Source: a virus
IMG/VR virus record: IMGVR_UViG_3300035034_001089
Span: 1-42,623 of that record
Reading direction: 5' to 3' (one strand)
Length of the DNA: 42,623 bases
Under the pieces are notes generated by a model that saw only the letters and a list, made by a program, of their open reading frames with translations, ran no database searches and was not told the origin of the DNA. Every line of letters begins with the position of its first letter. Position 1 is the first letter of the stretch. A program made the translations under genes and the position numbers. Positions 15,691-27,100 of this stretch are shown here, in pieces.

Positions 15691-16235
15691 TGAGTATTTT
15701 TGATGTTAATTTTGGAAAGGGCCAACAAAACTCTAACAGTTTTAGTAGTCAATTTCCTGTTATTAACGGAGCCGCTAATGGGACTGCCTATATTGGAGGC
15801 TCTTTGATGCCTCAAATAAGTAAGCCGATGGATATGGTAAGTTTACAGGGCTTAACTAATCAAGGTGTTAGCACGGCTGGCTTACCGGGTATTGGAGGTA
15901 AATTGGGTAATGATAATAACGGTGGTGATTTTACCCTGTTTCAGAAAATGTTTGGTGGGCAACAAGGGGACCAAAAGATAGGAGGTTCAGTTGGCCCTAT
16001 TGCTGAGCTAGGTACTGGACTTATGGAGGGTTATTTAGGCATGAAGAGTTATGGTTTGGCTAAGAAACAGCTTAAACAAGACAGAAACCAGTTTAATCTT
16101 AATTTTGATAATCAAGTAGATTCTACTAATTCTCAATTAAGAGATCGTCAAGCTACTCGGGTAGCTAGTAATCCTAATGCCATGCCTGTTGAAGAGTACA
16201 TGAAAATTCACGGTCTACAGGAGCGTACAGCATAA
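15690..16235 (+). CDS. Small Gly/Asn-rich virion protein (N4 gp52-like position)
   Basis: This 181-aa protein has a Gly/Asn/Gln-rich, probably flexible first 100 residues. A short helix follows (GLMEGYLGMKSYGLAKKQL), then a conserved DNQVDSTNSQLRDRQATRVA segment. The latter string is common near the vRNAP gene of N4-like phages and in internal core proteins. GGAGG lies before the ATG, which overlaps the preceding stop; the end overlaps the following start. It is likely an internal virion component accompanying the vRNAP. Confidence 0.65.
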   Translation: MSIFDVNFGKGQQNSNSFSSQFPVINGAANGTAYIGGSLMPQISKPMDMVSLQGLTNQGVSTAGLPGIGGKLGNDNNGGDFTLFQKMFGGQQGDQKIGGSVGPIAELGTGLMEGYLGMKSYGLAKKQLKQDRNQFNLNFDNQVDSTNSQLRDRQATRVASNPNAMPVEEYMKIHGLQERTA

Positions 16236-18103
16236 TGCCTATTACTTGGAAAAATGTTACTGGTGGTAGCAGTGCAGGTGTTGCCAGTTTATTGGAAGGT
16301 GCGCAAAAAGGTGTAGCCGCTGCTGGTAAAAGTATTACCGATGTCATTGGGAACCAGCAAAAGTTACAAGAAGAAAACCAAGTTGCTTTAGTTGGGCGTG
16401 CTGAAAATGACTTTCGTGATGCCATGCGTCAACAGTTTAGTACGCCTGAAGCCTTACAAGCAGGTATTCAAAGTGGTGCTGTAGACCAGTTGAGCCAACA
16501 GTTTGGTAACCTAGATAGAGGTATCGCAAGAGATGCGCCTACTAATCGGTTAAATGACTTACGTGAACAAGAAACTGCTCAGTTTAACTATGACAATGTA
16601 TTGGCAGAACGCGCTGAAGCACCTGACGTACAAAATGCGTTGAATTTAGCATCTCAAGGTAATATTGATGGGGCTATGCAAATTGTAGGGGATAAGAGTT
16701 TCCGTGATCCTGCTGCTTTGACTGCGCGTATTAATGCAGCCCATGGACAATTTAAGAATCGTCAACGTGATCAAGGCTTAAGTACAGCTAGAGCTTCCAT
16801 GGCTTCCTTGATAGAGAATCGAAATAACAAAGTGAATACCAATAAAGCAGCCCTCCAACAATACGTGAGAAACCAAGCTGAAAATGGGATAACCGAACTT
16901 AGTATCACAGAGGATGGTCAACTAGACACTTCCCGTATTACTGACCCACAAAAACTAGCTCAAGTGGAAGGTAATATTAATGAACTTGGTTTAAATCCAG
17001 CAGCTAACAACACAGCACTGGCTAATAACTTTAAAGAGCAACTGTTTAAGATTCCTGGTTTGAGTTTGGAAGATCAAAGCAATTTAACTGATGGTTTCCG
17101 TAATATACTTACTAAAGGTGCCCAGTTACAACCTGAAGACCAAGCAAGAAAAGACAGTGAAGTAGCTAATATTGATGCAAGAGAAGCTGAAGAATTAGGG
17201 CTTTATAACCAACAGCTTCAAAAAGAAGAAGGTAGTAATTTCTGGTTACAGGGTGTTAGCCAAGACCCTGGAGAAGCTATTAACGCTATCATGGAAGAAG
17301 CCTCTGATCCTGAAAGTACTCAGTATTGGCGACTAGATAGAATTAATCGTGAAGAAATTATGAAAAAATCCACGGAATTAATGGCTACAGGTATTAAGGT
17401 AGACGGACATGAAGGGAGAATACCTGTTACTCCCGCACTAATTAGAGCGGCTTTTCATGCAACAAAAGCCAATAAAGGTACAGCTTCTGACATGGAAACA
17501 GTTATAAAAGATATTATGGGTACCCCTGAAATGCTGAAACAGTACACGGATTCAGTTACTTCTATTCAGGATGCCTATATAGCCCGTAATAACATCAGTG
17601 CTGGATACAATGCCGAGCGTTTACAAGTTGAAAGCAGGTACTACAATGATAGTGGAATTAACCGTCCTGTTATTAGTAAATTAAAAGATAGACTTAAAAA
17701 TGAAAAAAATACACTAACTCAACTACAAAAAGTTAAGATTGAAAAAGAAATAGAAAAAGCCGAGAAAGAAGAGAAACGCATAAAAGCAGCAGACGCAGCT
17801 TTGGAAAAAATTAAACAACGTGCTGAAACCATCAATGGTGTAATTGATAATGTGTTTGGAGGTTCAGATAATTCACCTGAAACACGTAGAAGAAGAGGAA
17901 ACAATACTGGGGCACGTTTAAGGCAAGAAGTTGTAAATCCTGTGATTGATCCTGTAAATAATTTTACAGGTAATGTAACTGATTCGTTTAAAGCAGCTTT
18001 ACTTGCTAATGGGGCTAACGGAGCCATTCGAGTTAGAAACCTGCTAGATAATCTAGGTAGTTTTGCTTCTAACGCACCTTATGATCCTGATGCTAAACAA
18101 TAG
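16235..18103 (+). CDS. Helical internal virion protein (N4 gp51-like position)
   Basis: This 622-aa protein is almost wholly helical and charged, and lies immediately upstream of the vRNAP. It starts PITWKNVTGGSSAG, a typical N-terminus of internal core proteins. It has long Gln/Glu/Asn-rich helices and a Lys/Glu coiled coil near residues 480-540 (KVKIEKEIEKAEKEEKRIK). No lysozyme or protease motif is visible. Its place and composition suggest an ejected core protein. The ATG overlaps the previous stop and AGGAG precedes it. Confidence 0.65.
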   Translation: MPITWKNVTGGSSAGVASLLEGAQKGVAAAGKSITDVIGNQQKLQEENQVALVGRAENDFRDAMRQQFSTPEALQAGIQSGAVDQLSQQFGNLDRGIARDAPTNRLNDLREQETAQFNYDNVLAERAEAPDVQNALNLASQGNIDGAMQIVGDKSFRDPAALTARINAAHGQFKNRQRDQGLSTARASMASLIENRNNKVNTNKAALQQYVRNQAENGITELSITEDGQLDTSRITDPQKLAQVEGNINELGLNPAANNTALANNFKEQLFKIPGLSLEDQSNLTDGFRNILTKGAQLQPEDQARKDSEVANIDAREAEELGLYNQQLQKEEGSNFWLQGVSQDPGEAINAIMEEASDPESTQYWRLDRINREEIMKKSTELMATGIKVDGHEGRIPVTPALIRAAFHATKANKGTASDMETVIKDIMGTPEMLKQYTDSVTSIQDAYIARNNISAGYNAERLQVESRYYNDSGINRPVISKLKDRLKNEKNTLTQLQKVKIEKEIEKAEKEEKRIKAADAALEKIKQRAETINGVIDNVFGGSDNSPETRRRRGNNTGARLRQEVVNPVIDPVNNFTGNVTDSFKAALLANGANGAIRVRNLLDNLGSFASNAPYDPDAKQ

Positions 18104-18143
18104 AGAAGTATTAAAATAATTTAATCGCTTAAGGAATTATTTC

Positions 18144-21100
18144 ATGGCTGAGTTTGATTTCAATGAGTATTTAGACAGGCGTTTTCAAAATGAAAGAGAT
18201 GCTTTTAGCTTAACTCTTAAAACACCTATGAGTGTAAAAGAGAAAGCAATACAGAAGCGCACTGAAATACTTGAAAGCAAACAAAGTACCATGGGTGCTT
18301 TTGAGCAATTAATTACTAACCGTAAGGCTAATGAAGAATCTGTAATAGGAAAATTAAACCAACATCCTGACAGTCCAGTTGGTTTTGTATTAAATCAGGG
18401 ATCTTCACTGGCTTCTGCTACTTCAAGAACTGCAGGTAATTTAATAGCTGCCCCAATGGAGCTATTTAACATGGCTCGTCAGGCTAATATTGATGAACCA
18501 TCTATTCAGGCGTTTAACCGTTTAAAACAAAATACAGCTTCTCCTGAAGACTTGGAATTGTTATATAAACAGGAGAACGGTACTAGTCGTTTACAGCAAA
18601 TTGAAGACATTCAAAGCTTAAGGGAAAAAACAGCCAGTGTGCGTGAAACCTTTGATATTTCCGGCATTGTTCATCACGATAAACGTAAAAAAATGTCTGA
18701 AGACCTATGGCAAGGAGGACAGAAAGGCTTAGATCAACTTAAGGCCACGGTAAATAATTTAGAAGACGGTGAACTAGGCAAACTGGCTGTTAATTTAGTG
18801 TCTGGCTTAGCCAATACAGTCACTAATTTTGGCGCTACTGCCATTGATAATCCTGATGCTATTTTGCAATACATGGTGGAAATGGTACCGGATTTGGTAA
18901 CACTGGGCGTCTCTAACGTACTAGGGGCTACTAGTATTATCGGTGAAGGTCTTAATGCTTATCGTGGAGGTATTATCCGATACCAGGAAGAAAATGAAGG
19001 TGCTTTACCGTCTGATGACTTACGTCAGTATATGGCCTTAAATGCTTTTGGTTACGCAGCTTCTGAAACTATTGGTAACACAGCCATACTAAAACAGTTA
19101 GCAGGTGGTAAGAAAGCCGCTAAAGCCGTAACCGAAGGTGGCGCTGCTGCTTCAGGTAAAGTTTTAAAAGCAGGCACTACCAGTGCTGTTGTTGAAGGCG
19201 TAACGGAAACAATTCAAACAGCTTTTGAAGGTCAAGCCAGACTGGAAACAGCTACTCTTCGTGAATTACATGAAGCGGGTTTCATTGGTGCGGCCGCCGG
19301 TGGTGGATTAGGTGCTGGTGCGCGTGCAGTGGGTGAAAGTACCGGTAATACACCTGAAAGGGTAGCTGAACGTAAGAAGTTAAAAGAGGCTGTCACTACT
19401 GCACTTGATACCGGTAATGTGGATGCGTTATTGGATGAAACCAAGTCTACCTATAAACCTGCCGTTGCTTTACAGGTATTAACTACTTTATTTCAGAATG
19501 AAACAGTAGCACCACAGGATAAGCTTAAATATAAAGAGAAAATGAATAATCTCTTTTCAGAACTGGATTCTATTGTTGAGCGTAATCAAACAGACTTGGA
19601 TATTGATAGGGTAACTGAACTAAATGGTTTAGAAACCCAATTAGCTACTGTTAATGAAAGATTATCGGGCGAAAACACCCCTGAACAGGTTACCGCATTA
19701 AATCGCTATGCTGAAATCGTTAATGATCGTATTAAGGCTGCAAAGGCTTTTAATCCTAAAACAGTAGAAGCTTTTAATAAGAAAAGTAAAGAGCAACTCG
19801 CGTTTAGTCGGGATATTTATAATCAGTTTATTAACAATGAACAACAAAAAGAAAATGATGTTAATGAACTAGAAAAGACGGCTATATCCACTGAAGCTAC
19901 ACCAGAAGCTCGTACTGAAGCTGCTAAGAAGATTTCTACCCTGTCCATGGAGAACCCTAACCTCTTAAACGAGGAACTGGCTGAACAACTGGCTAACGAT
20001 GACAGTCTTGGTTTGAGTATCGAAGAGAAGACCTTCTTTAGGACGTTTAATGCCTCCCGTATAGCTCTTAATGCAACACGCGATATTAAAGGTGTCCGAC
20101 AAGATATTTTCGAGGGTACCACACACTACAAAGGCATTCCCATGTATGAAAAAGACATGGGCATTGCTATTCACACTAAAAATAAAGAATTAGCCGATAA
20201 ACAGTTATCTGGTATTCAAAACTTTGCTGCTTCTCATGTCAGTAAAGCAGATAAGGTAAAAGAAGCCTATGCCCGTACCCTAGTTACTAAAAAACCTGTT
20301 TATGTCATGTTTAATAAACAGACTGGTTGGGTAGCACAAGATAATCCGGTTAGAGGCTACCGTAATGGGGGCGGTCTAAAGATTGAAGCCGGTAAGTCCC
20401 AGAATCTGGTTAATTCTATCCCCTTGGAAGCTGCGGCTGTTCAAGCAGCATCGGAAAATTTACAGGCAACCTATACCCTTGCTTTTGGTACACCATCTAC
20501 TGCAGCACCCACTTCTGCAGTGGTTGATCCCGTGACTGAACCTGTACCTGTTGGTACCTCTTCAGAAGCCCCTCAAGCCCCTCAGGCTGGGCCACTAAAT
20601 AAAGACCCTGTAAAAGAGGCGGCCGCGCAAGAAATTATTGCTAAGGGCAAGGAGTTCCAGCCTGAAGAGCAACAGCGGGTTTTTGAGCTGGTGGAGCAGT
20701 ACCCTTCTTTGTTTAGCTTGAAACCTCGGATGATTGAAACAGGAGGGGAAGCGGGCCTCGTACAAGTGGGACATTTCGCAGGAGTAAGCAGTGATGTAGT
20801 ACTTACCGACTTGGGTAATTGGACACTGCTTTCCGACTCCCCTGCTAAGCGCAAAGCACTGCGTGATGCGGAGGTTACTCGGGCGATGTTAGATGCTTCC
20901 ATTAAGGATGTGAAGACATACACGGACTTCTTAGAGGCGTTCGAGTACCTCCGTGTAGATGAGGGCGTCCCAACGGCTAAAGCATTGAAACAGGCGTTTG
21001 ATGAAGGGATTCAGCCACAGGATGCACAGTCGGAGCGCAAGGGAGGGGAAGTACCGACGAACTCGGAGAGTACGCCGCTACACGGTGCGGTAGAAGGCGA

Positions 21101-24100
21101 GATACGCATGGCGGAGGATGCGCTGGCTAATCTTGAGAGTACGCCTGTGGTTGAACAGGCAGAGCCTGCTGAAACATCTAAGGAATTTTCTGGTGTTAAT
21201 GAAATAGATGAAGGTGTTAATCAGTTAAATACTGAAAATTCTGGCGAAGCTAGAGAACACTGGGAAAGTATCCGTACTGAATTAAAAATAACAAATGAAG
21301 ATATTGATGCGCTACCTACTAATTTAGGTACTATTTACAAAAAAACCCGTCGTTTGTTGAACCTTTTAGCGGGTAGGGATTTAGATTATGACACTTTAAC
21401 TGCTAGTACTCGCGCATCGGTGGATAAACTAAGTAATGAATGGGTTGAAGAGCTTAAAGATTTCATAAACCAAACTACTGATACTGGTTTGAAGAAATCA
21501 GCACAAGAAGTAATTGAAGTTCTTGAGATTAATGGAGTTACTGAATCTTTTGTTGAGTTGGATTCTTTAATGGTTGATTTAAAATCAGTTAAAGAAAGTA
21601 ATTTAGGTTTACTTACTGATACACCAACCAAGACAGGTAAAGCATCTGTATTTAGCATAGTACAAGATAAAGTAGATGGTTTAATGAAAGGGGATCAATT
21701 CACCACATTAAATCATGCAACTGCTTATTTTAAACAGGATGCAGGTAAAGATGGCGATAAGACTCTTAGGCCATTAGTTGCTGTACTGGATTACATGAGT
21801 AGAGCCTATGAAGCAGGTCTTAAAGGTGACTTCTCACTGGTTACTGATTACATATCCGAGACTCTTACTGAAGCTCAGGAAGACTTGCTTAGTAAAGTGT
21901 TTCCTTATGTGATTGGGTGGAATAAGACAATTACCAGACAATTAAAACAGATTGATAGAAAGAATTGGCATACTGACTATTTTCAGTACTTAATGGAAAA
22001 CTTTAATACTGAAAACAGTAATACTGTTGATATAGATGAGAACATCAAGAGTGCTATTTCTGTTGCTGTCTTTAAGTATGTAGGAGAAACCGGTAGTAGA
22101 GGCGTTATTAACGATTCAGACCAGATTAATAAAATATTAGGGCGTTCTAAAGGAACTGAAGTAACACCCCAAGAAGAATTGGTATTAAACCTAGGTATTC
22201 GTGACGATTTTGTCTTAGAAACACTAGGTAAGCAAATCATGCAAGTATTAGGCATGAGAGTCAGAACAGATATTGATGTGCCTACCAATGTTGAAGGTTT
22301 AATGGTAGAAGCATTAGGTGCGCGTGCTTATCGTTTAATGCAAGAAGAGGGTATGTTAAAGGTTAAGACAGTGACTCTTTATCAAGAGGGTGACCAATTA
22401 ACGATTCACAACAACGACACCAAGAAAGAAACCTATAACTTCGCTTACTTATCGGGTCGCTGGAAAGATAAAGGTAAATGGCGCACATTTGAGTTAGACG
22501 AACGTAATAAAGATATTGTTACTGCCACTAAAGGTACTCAAGATGTCTTAGGTAAGTTGTTTTCTATGGAAGCCAACTTAACTCATCCTAGTTTCAAACC
22601 GGTTAAATATACTCAGAAGAATCCGACTAATACAATTACTGATACGCCTAGTACCTTAAAAGAGGGCTTAGGTGAAAAAGGTGAAGGCGGTAAGGAACAC
22701 AGACTCAGAACAGACATGCTAAAAGCTGTTATGGCTTTGCCTGAAAATGAGCGGCGTCTTATTTCCGGTATGACTGATTTTGATGCTAACCCTGTTCATG
22801 CTGACGATGTAATGAAGGTACAAAGTGCCAATGATGCTTTGGAACGTGAATATGATCGGTTAATGGAATTTGCTGAACTAGCGGAAAAGAACGGTATTGA
22901 GAATCCCATCTTCTTTGATCACAGTGTTTGGAAGATGCACCGGGTAGGTATCAACAGTGATTCGGTTAATATACTAGGCAGTATCATGCACCGTAACATG
23001 GTGTACATGAATAGTTGGGCACAACCTATCCCCACTAAGAGCTTGGATGATGGTAATAATGTCTTTGAACGCTTCCAGTTAGCCGTTGCCCAGTCTTTTG
23101 GTATTAAGATAGAAAACGATAAAACTGCACTGGACAAATTAAAGGAGAAACAAGCTGATCCTACGGTTAAAGCGGCTGTTAAAGCACTGGAAAGAAGCCT
23201 AACCGATAAAGAGTTTGATAATTTCAGTCAAGAAGAAGCCACTAATATCAGACAAGCCGTACAGTTAGGGGGCGAGAACTTTCATACCTTTAATGGGCTT
23301 ATGGGGCTTGCGCGTCATCAAGCAGCTAAAGATGCTGATACTTTTGTTCCTTATCTGTCGATTGAAATAGACGGACGCACTAACGGTCCTATCCTGTTGA
23401 ATCTACAACTGGCTGCAGCTAATAACAGTAATGAGCTAGGTCAGATTATGGAACAAGGAGGTATGTATTCACAAGCCTCCGGTATACAGAACTCTATTGA
23501 TTGGGTTACTAAAGACGGTAACTACGATCTGTATCAGAAGATTATTAGTAAAGCCTATACTGCCATGCAATTTTGGGCCAATACATATCCAAGAAGAAAT
23601 GCCATAAATAGTATTGAATGGTTCACTAACCAATTAGCCGATAAAACCAGTAAACGTCCTACATCAGATGGTCGTAAGGTAGTTAAGACAGGCTTTACTG
23701 CTTTTACCTTTGGTTCGGGTATGCGGAGTATTCTTCTTGGTTTGGAAGAAGATTTCATGCGTAATATCCGTAATAAGATGGCAGAAGCATCAACTGATCC
23801 TGTATTAAGCCAAGAGGTTATTAGAAATATTAATCAGTTAATAGGTTTCGGTAAGTTTGATTCAGGAGCCAGACAAATACCCGCTAATAATGTAAATAGC
23901 TTGGATTCATTGAAACTGAATCTATTACAGGAAAAAGCTATCCGTAAAGCGTTTACTCTAGGTTTAGGTAATAGAGTAAGAAACACTATTCAAGAAGATT
24001 ACGGAATCCTGATTGAAAAACGTAATGTCTTCAATAATGCCGCTAAAATAGCGTTTGAACTGTATAACATGAGTTATGAGTACCTTAGAAATAAGACTAT

Positions 24101-27100
24101 TGAAGACTTGATGGATTCAGGTGACATGCCCTTCTTTATGCAAAGGAAGAAGAACCCTAAAACCAGTGAATTTGAAGAAACCGGTAAGCGTATACCTTAT
24201 CAAGACTTAACCGCTAAACAAGAGAAAGAGATCCGGGATAAGCTAGGTGAGCTATCCCCGTTAATGCACACGGCACATTCCCATAACTCAGGGGAATTAA
24301 ATGCCGGGTTACGGTTAGTCGGTGAAGGTAAAGAGTTTGGTTCCGGTCCTGCCCATACAGGCCGTGCTAATTTCCAACCTAATAAGGCTAAAGGATTAAA
24401 AGAGAAAATGCGGTTTAGTGCGGTAACCCGTAAAGAGAAGGCTCCCGGTGTGGGTTCCATTCCAATGGGGATTCATTCCTTGGATAGTCTAATTGCTTTC
24501 CTGACGTATACCAAGTTTGATGCCATTAACTCCCATGACGGTAGTACAACCAGTGTTAATGAGGTATTGGAAGTGGCTCAGACCATGAATGAGCAATTGT
24601 TCCGGGCTTCTCTTGATTACTCCCTCCCTTTGGAAATAGCCAATGTATTAGAGCGTACTATCTTTGGTTTCCAACAGTTATTCATGCAAGAAGGTCAACC
24701 TGACGTATTGGCTAAGAAGTTTGCGGAACTAGATCAACACGATTTCATAAAAGGATCGAATGAGAACGAAATTCAACAGAATTTAAAGAGTTTTGTTACG
24801 CAAGTCTTTGGTGTGGCCAAACAAAGCACATTACTGAAATTAAAGACGATGGCTACATTAGACTTTTACGATCACTACAGTTTTGAAGGGGGGTCATACA
24901 TATCTACTGTTACGGATAAAGTGGATATTAATACTAAGATTGATCAAACCAATAAACTAGAATTAGGGGATGCACTGGACGCTTTGAATGTGTTGAATAA
25001 CATTGAAGCCGTGCGCAATTATAGAAAAGAATCAGAACCTGATATTGAAATTGTTGATCCTGATCCTGTAACTGATCCTTTAATAGCAATTACTAAGGTA
25101 AACGGTGCTGCTGTTATTCGCTCTTATATTGGTAAGTTAACTGAATTGGCTGTTGCTGAGCAGAAAAAGAAAGAAGGTAAAGTCCGTAAAGCTTATGATG
25201 AATTAAAACAAGCTAGACGGTTAGAATCTTTCTTTGTTAAACAAGGCAATTTAAAAAACGCTATAAAATCTTTAGCTCTTAATAGTAAAGAACAAGAAGA
25301 AGCTTTATATGCAGCTATAACCAACCATGTTAACGAACGAGTACCTAATGTTAAAAACGTATTAGATACGCCTCGGTTCAATGTATTAAATACTATTGAT
25401 AATGTATTAAGTCGTAGTCCCAGTAATGAGATTAAAGAGCAATTAAATAAACTTAAGGATCATGTAACTAATAACTTTACTAGCTTAAGAGAAGCCATAG
25501 AAACTGTCTTTACTGTACCCCTAGAGCAGGCACACGTATTGTCTGTGTTGCATCGTGCTTATAACAGTAACCGTAAGACTGTCTTTGGTGAATTAGGTGA
25601 GTCTATTGGTTTTAATGATGAGAAGTGGGTTAATTTCTTTGATACTAATCAGAACATAACAGCCGGTCAATTACTGGAACAATTAAAAAATAGTGAGGGT
25701 CTTTCTAAGTTTGATAGAACACTCACAGGCATGATTGGTAGAGTACTGGATAAGACTATACCCGTTAATTACATTACTACAGCTTACCCTACTGACTTTG
25801 CCCCTAAAGGCGTAAGCAAAGCTAAGGGTTGGTATAACCCCATAGGTTTGGGTAATGACTTGAACTTTAAGAGTCCTGAGTTTATAGAGTCTGGTTTAAC
25901 CAATGAATTGATCCTACATGAGCTATTACATGCTGCTTTAAAACAGGCTATTGCTAATCCTCAAAAGAGTAAGGAAGCTGCGGAGTTAATAAAGGAATTG
26001 GAGTCATTAAGAAAAGAAGCCAAGAAGTTCATTGATAAAATGGATGATAGTGACAAGGCTAAGTACTCCCCGGCAATTAAAGATGTGGATGAGTTACTGG
26101 CTTGGGGACTGAGCAATAGTGACTTCCAAAAAAATGTCTTAAGTCAGATAAAACTCAAAAACAAAGTGAATAATAGCCTGATTAGTACCGATGCTATGAA
26201 GAAGTTCATCAGTAACATTGTTGACTGGTTATTTAAGGGTTTATCGATTACTACCAAGAAAACGGCCAATAACGGCTTATCAATATTGGTTATTAATGCG
26301 TCAGGGTTATTTGCTGAAGCTACTAAAAATAGACAGACGCGAGTTAATGGTGAATCTGATACTTTGTTACAGGAGAATCCCGATATTCTTAGGGAAGATT
26401 CAGGTTACACCACGGAAGAGATTTTTGATGCGTTAGGAGAAAAGCAGTCCCGTCCTGTGGATGCTAAATTTAGTAAGCACCTAAGAGGTCTGCTTACTGA
26501 TATGGTAGCCATGGTGCATGGTTCTCGTGGCCCCTTGCGTACCGAAGCCATGAAGGATCAGACGTTAACTGCTACTGAGGTGTTCTTAAACTCCTCTATT
26601 CATGAGGTACCCTATACCTCGGAATCTATTACTGTTGGTTTCCCATTAACGGATCAAGAGGCTTATGTACTGGAGCAAGTAGAGCTAACCGTTAAGACTG
26701 CTCTTGATTTTGGTCATGTAGCGGCTCAACAGTTGAGTAGGGCATTCTTTGAGGCTAAAGCTAAGCTGAGTCCGGCTGACTTCCATAATGGGGATTACAC
26801 TATAGCTACCCCTGAACAGGTAAGAATAGCAGAAGAGAAATATGCTTTTGTTTTCCGGCCTAAAGTCATTGAGGGTAATAAGTCAGAACACTTAAGTCGT
26901 TTTGCTGCTTTAGCGTTAAGCCATAAAGGTTTCAACGATAAGTTACAGTTTCAAGTGGGTAAGCAGAATATAGCCTTACGTGGCCTTACTATGTCACAAC
27001 GTGTTCGTGAGATATTCTTACGGTTGGTGCGTTTCCTGGAACAGAAGATTACCGGTACTACTGATACCGATACATTGGATAACCGTATCAAAATATTAAC

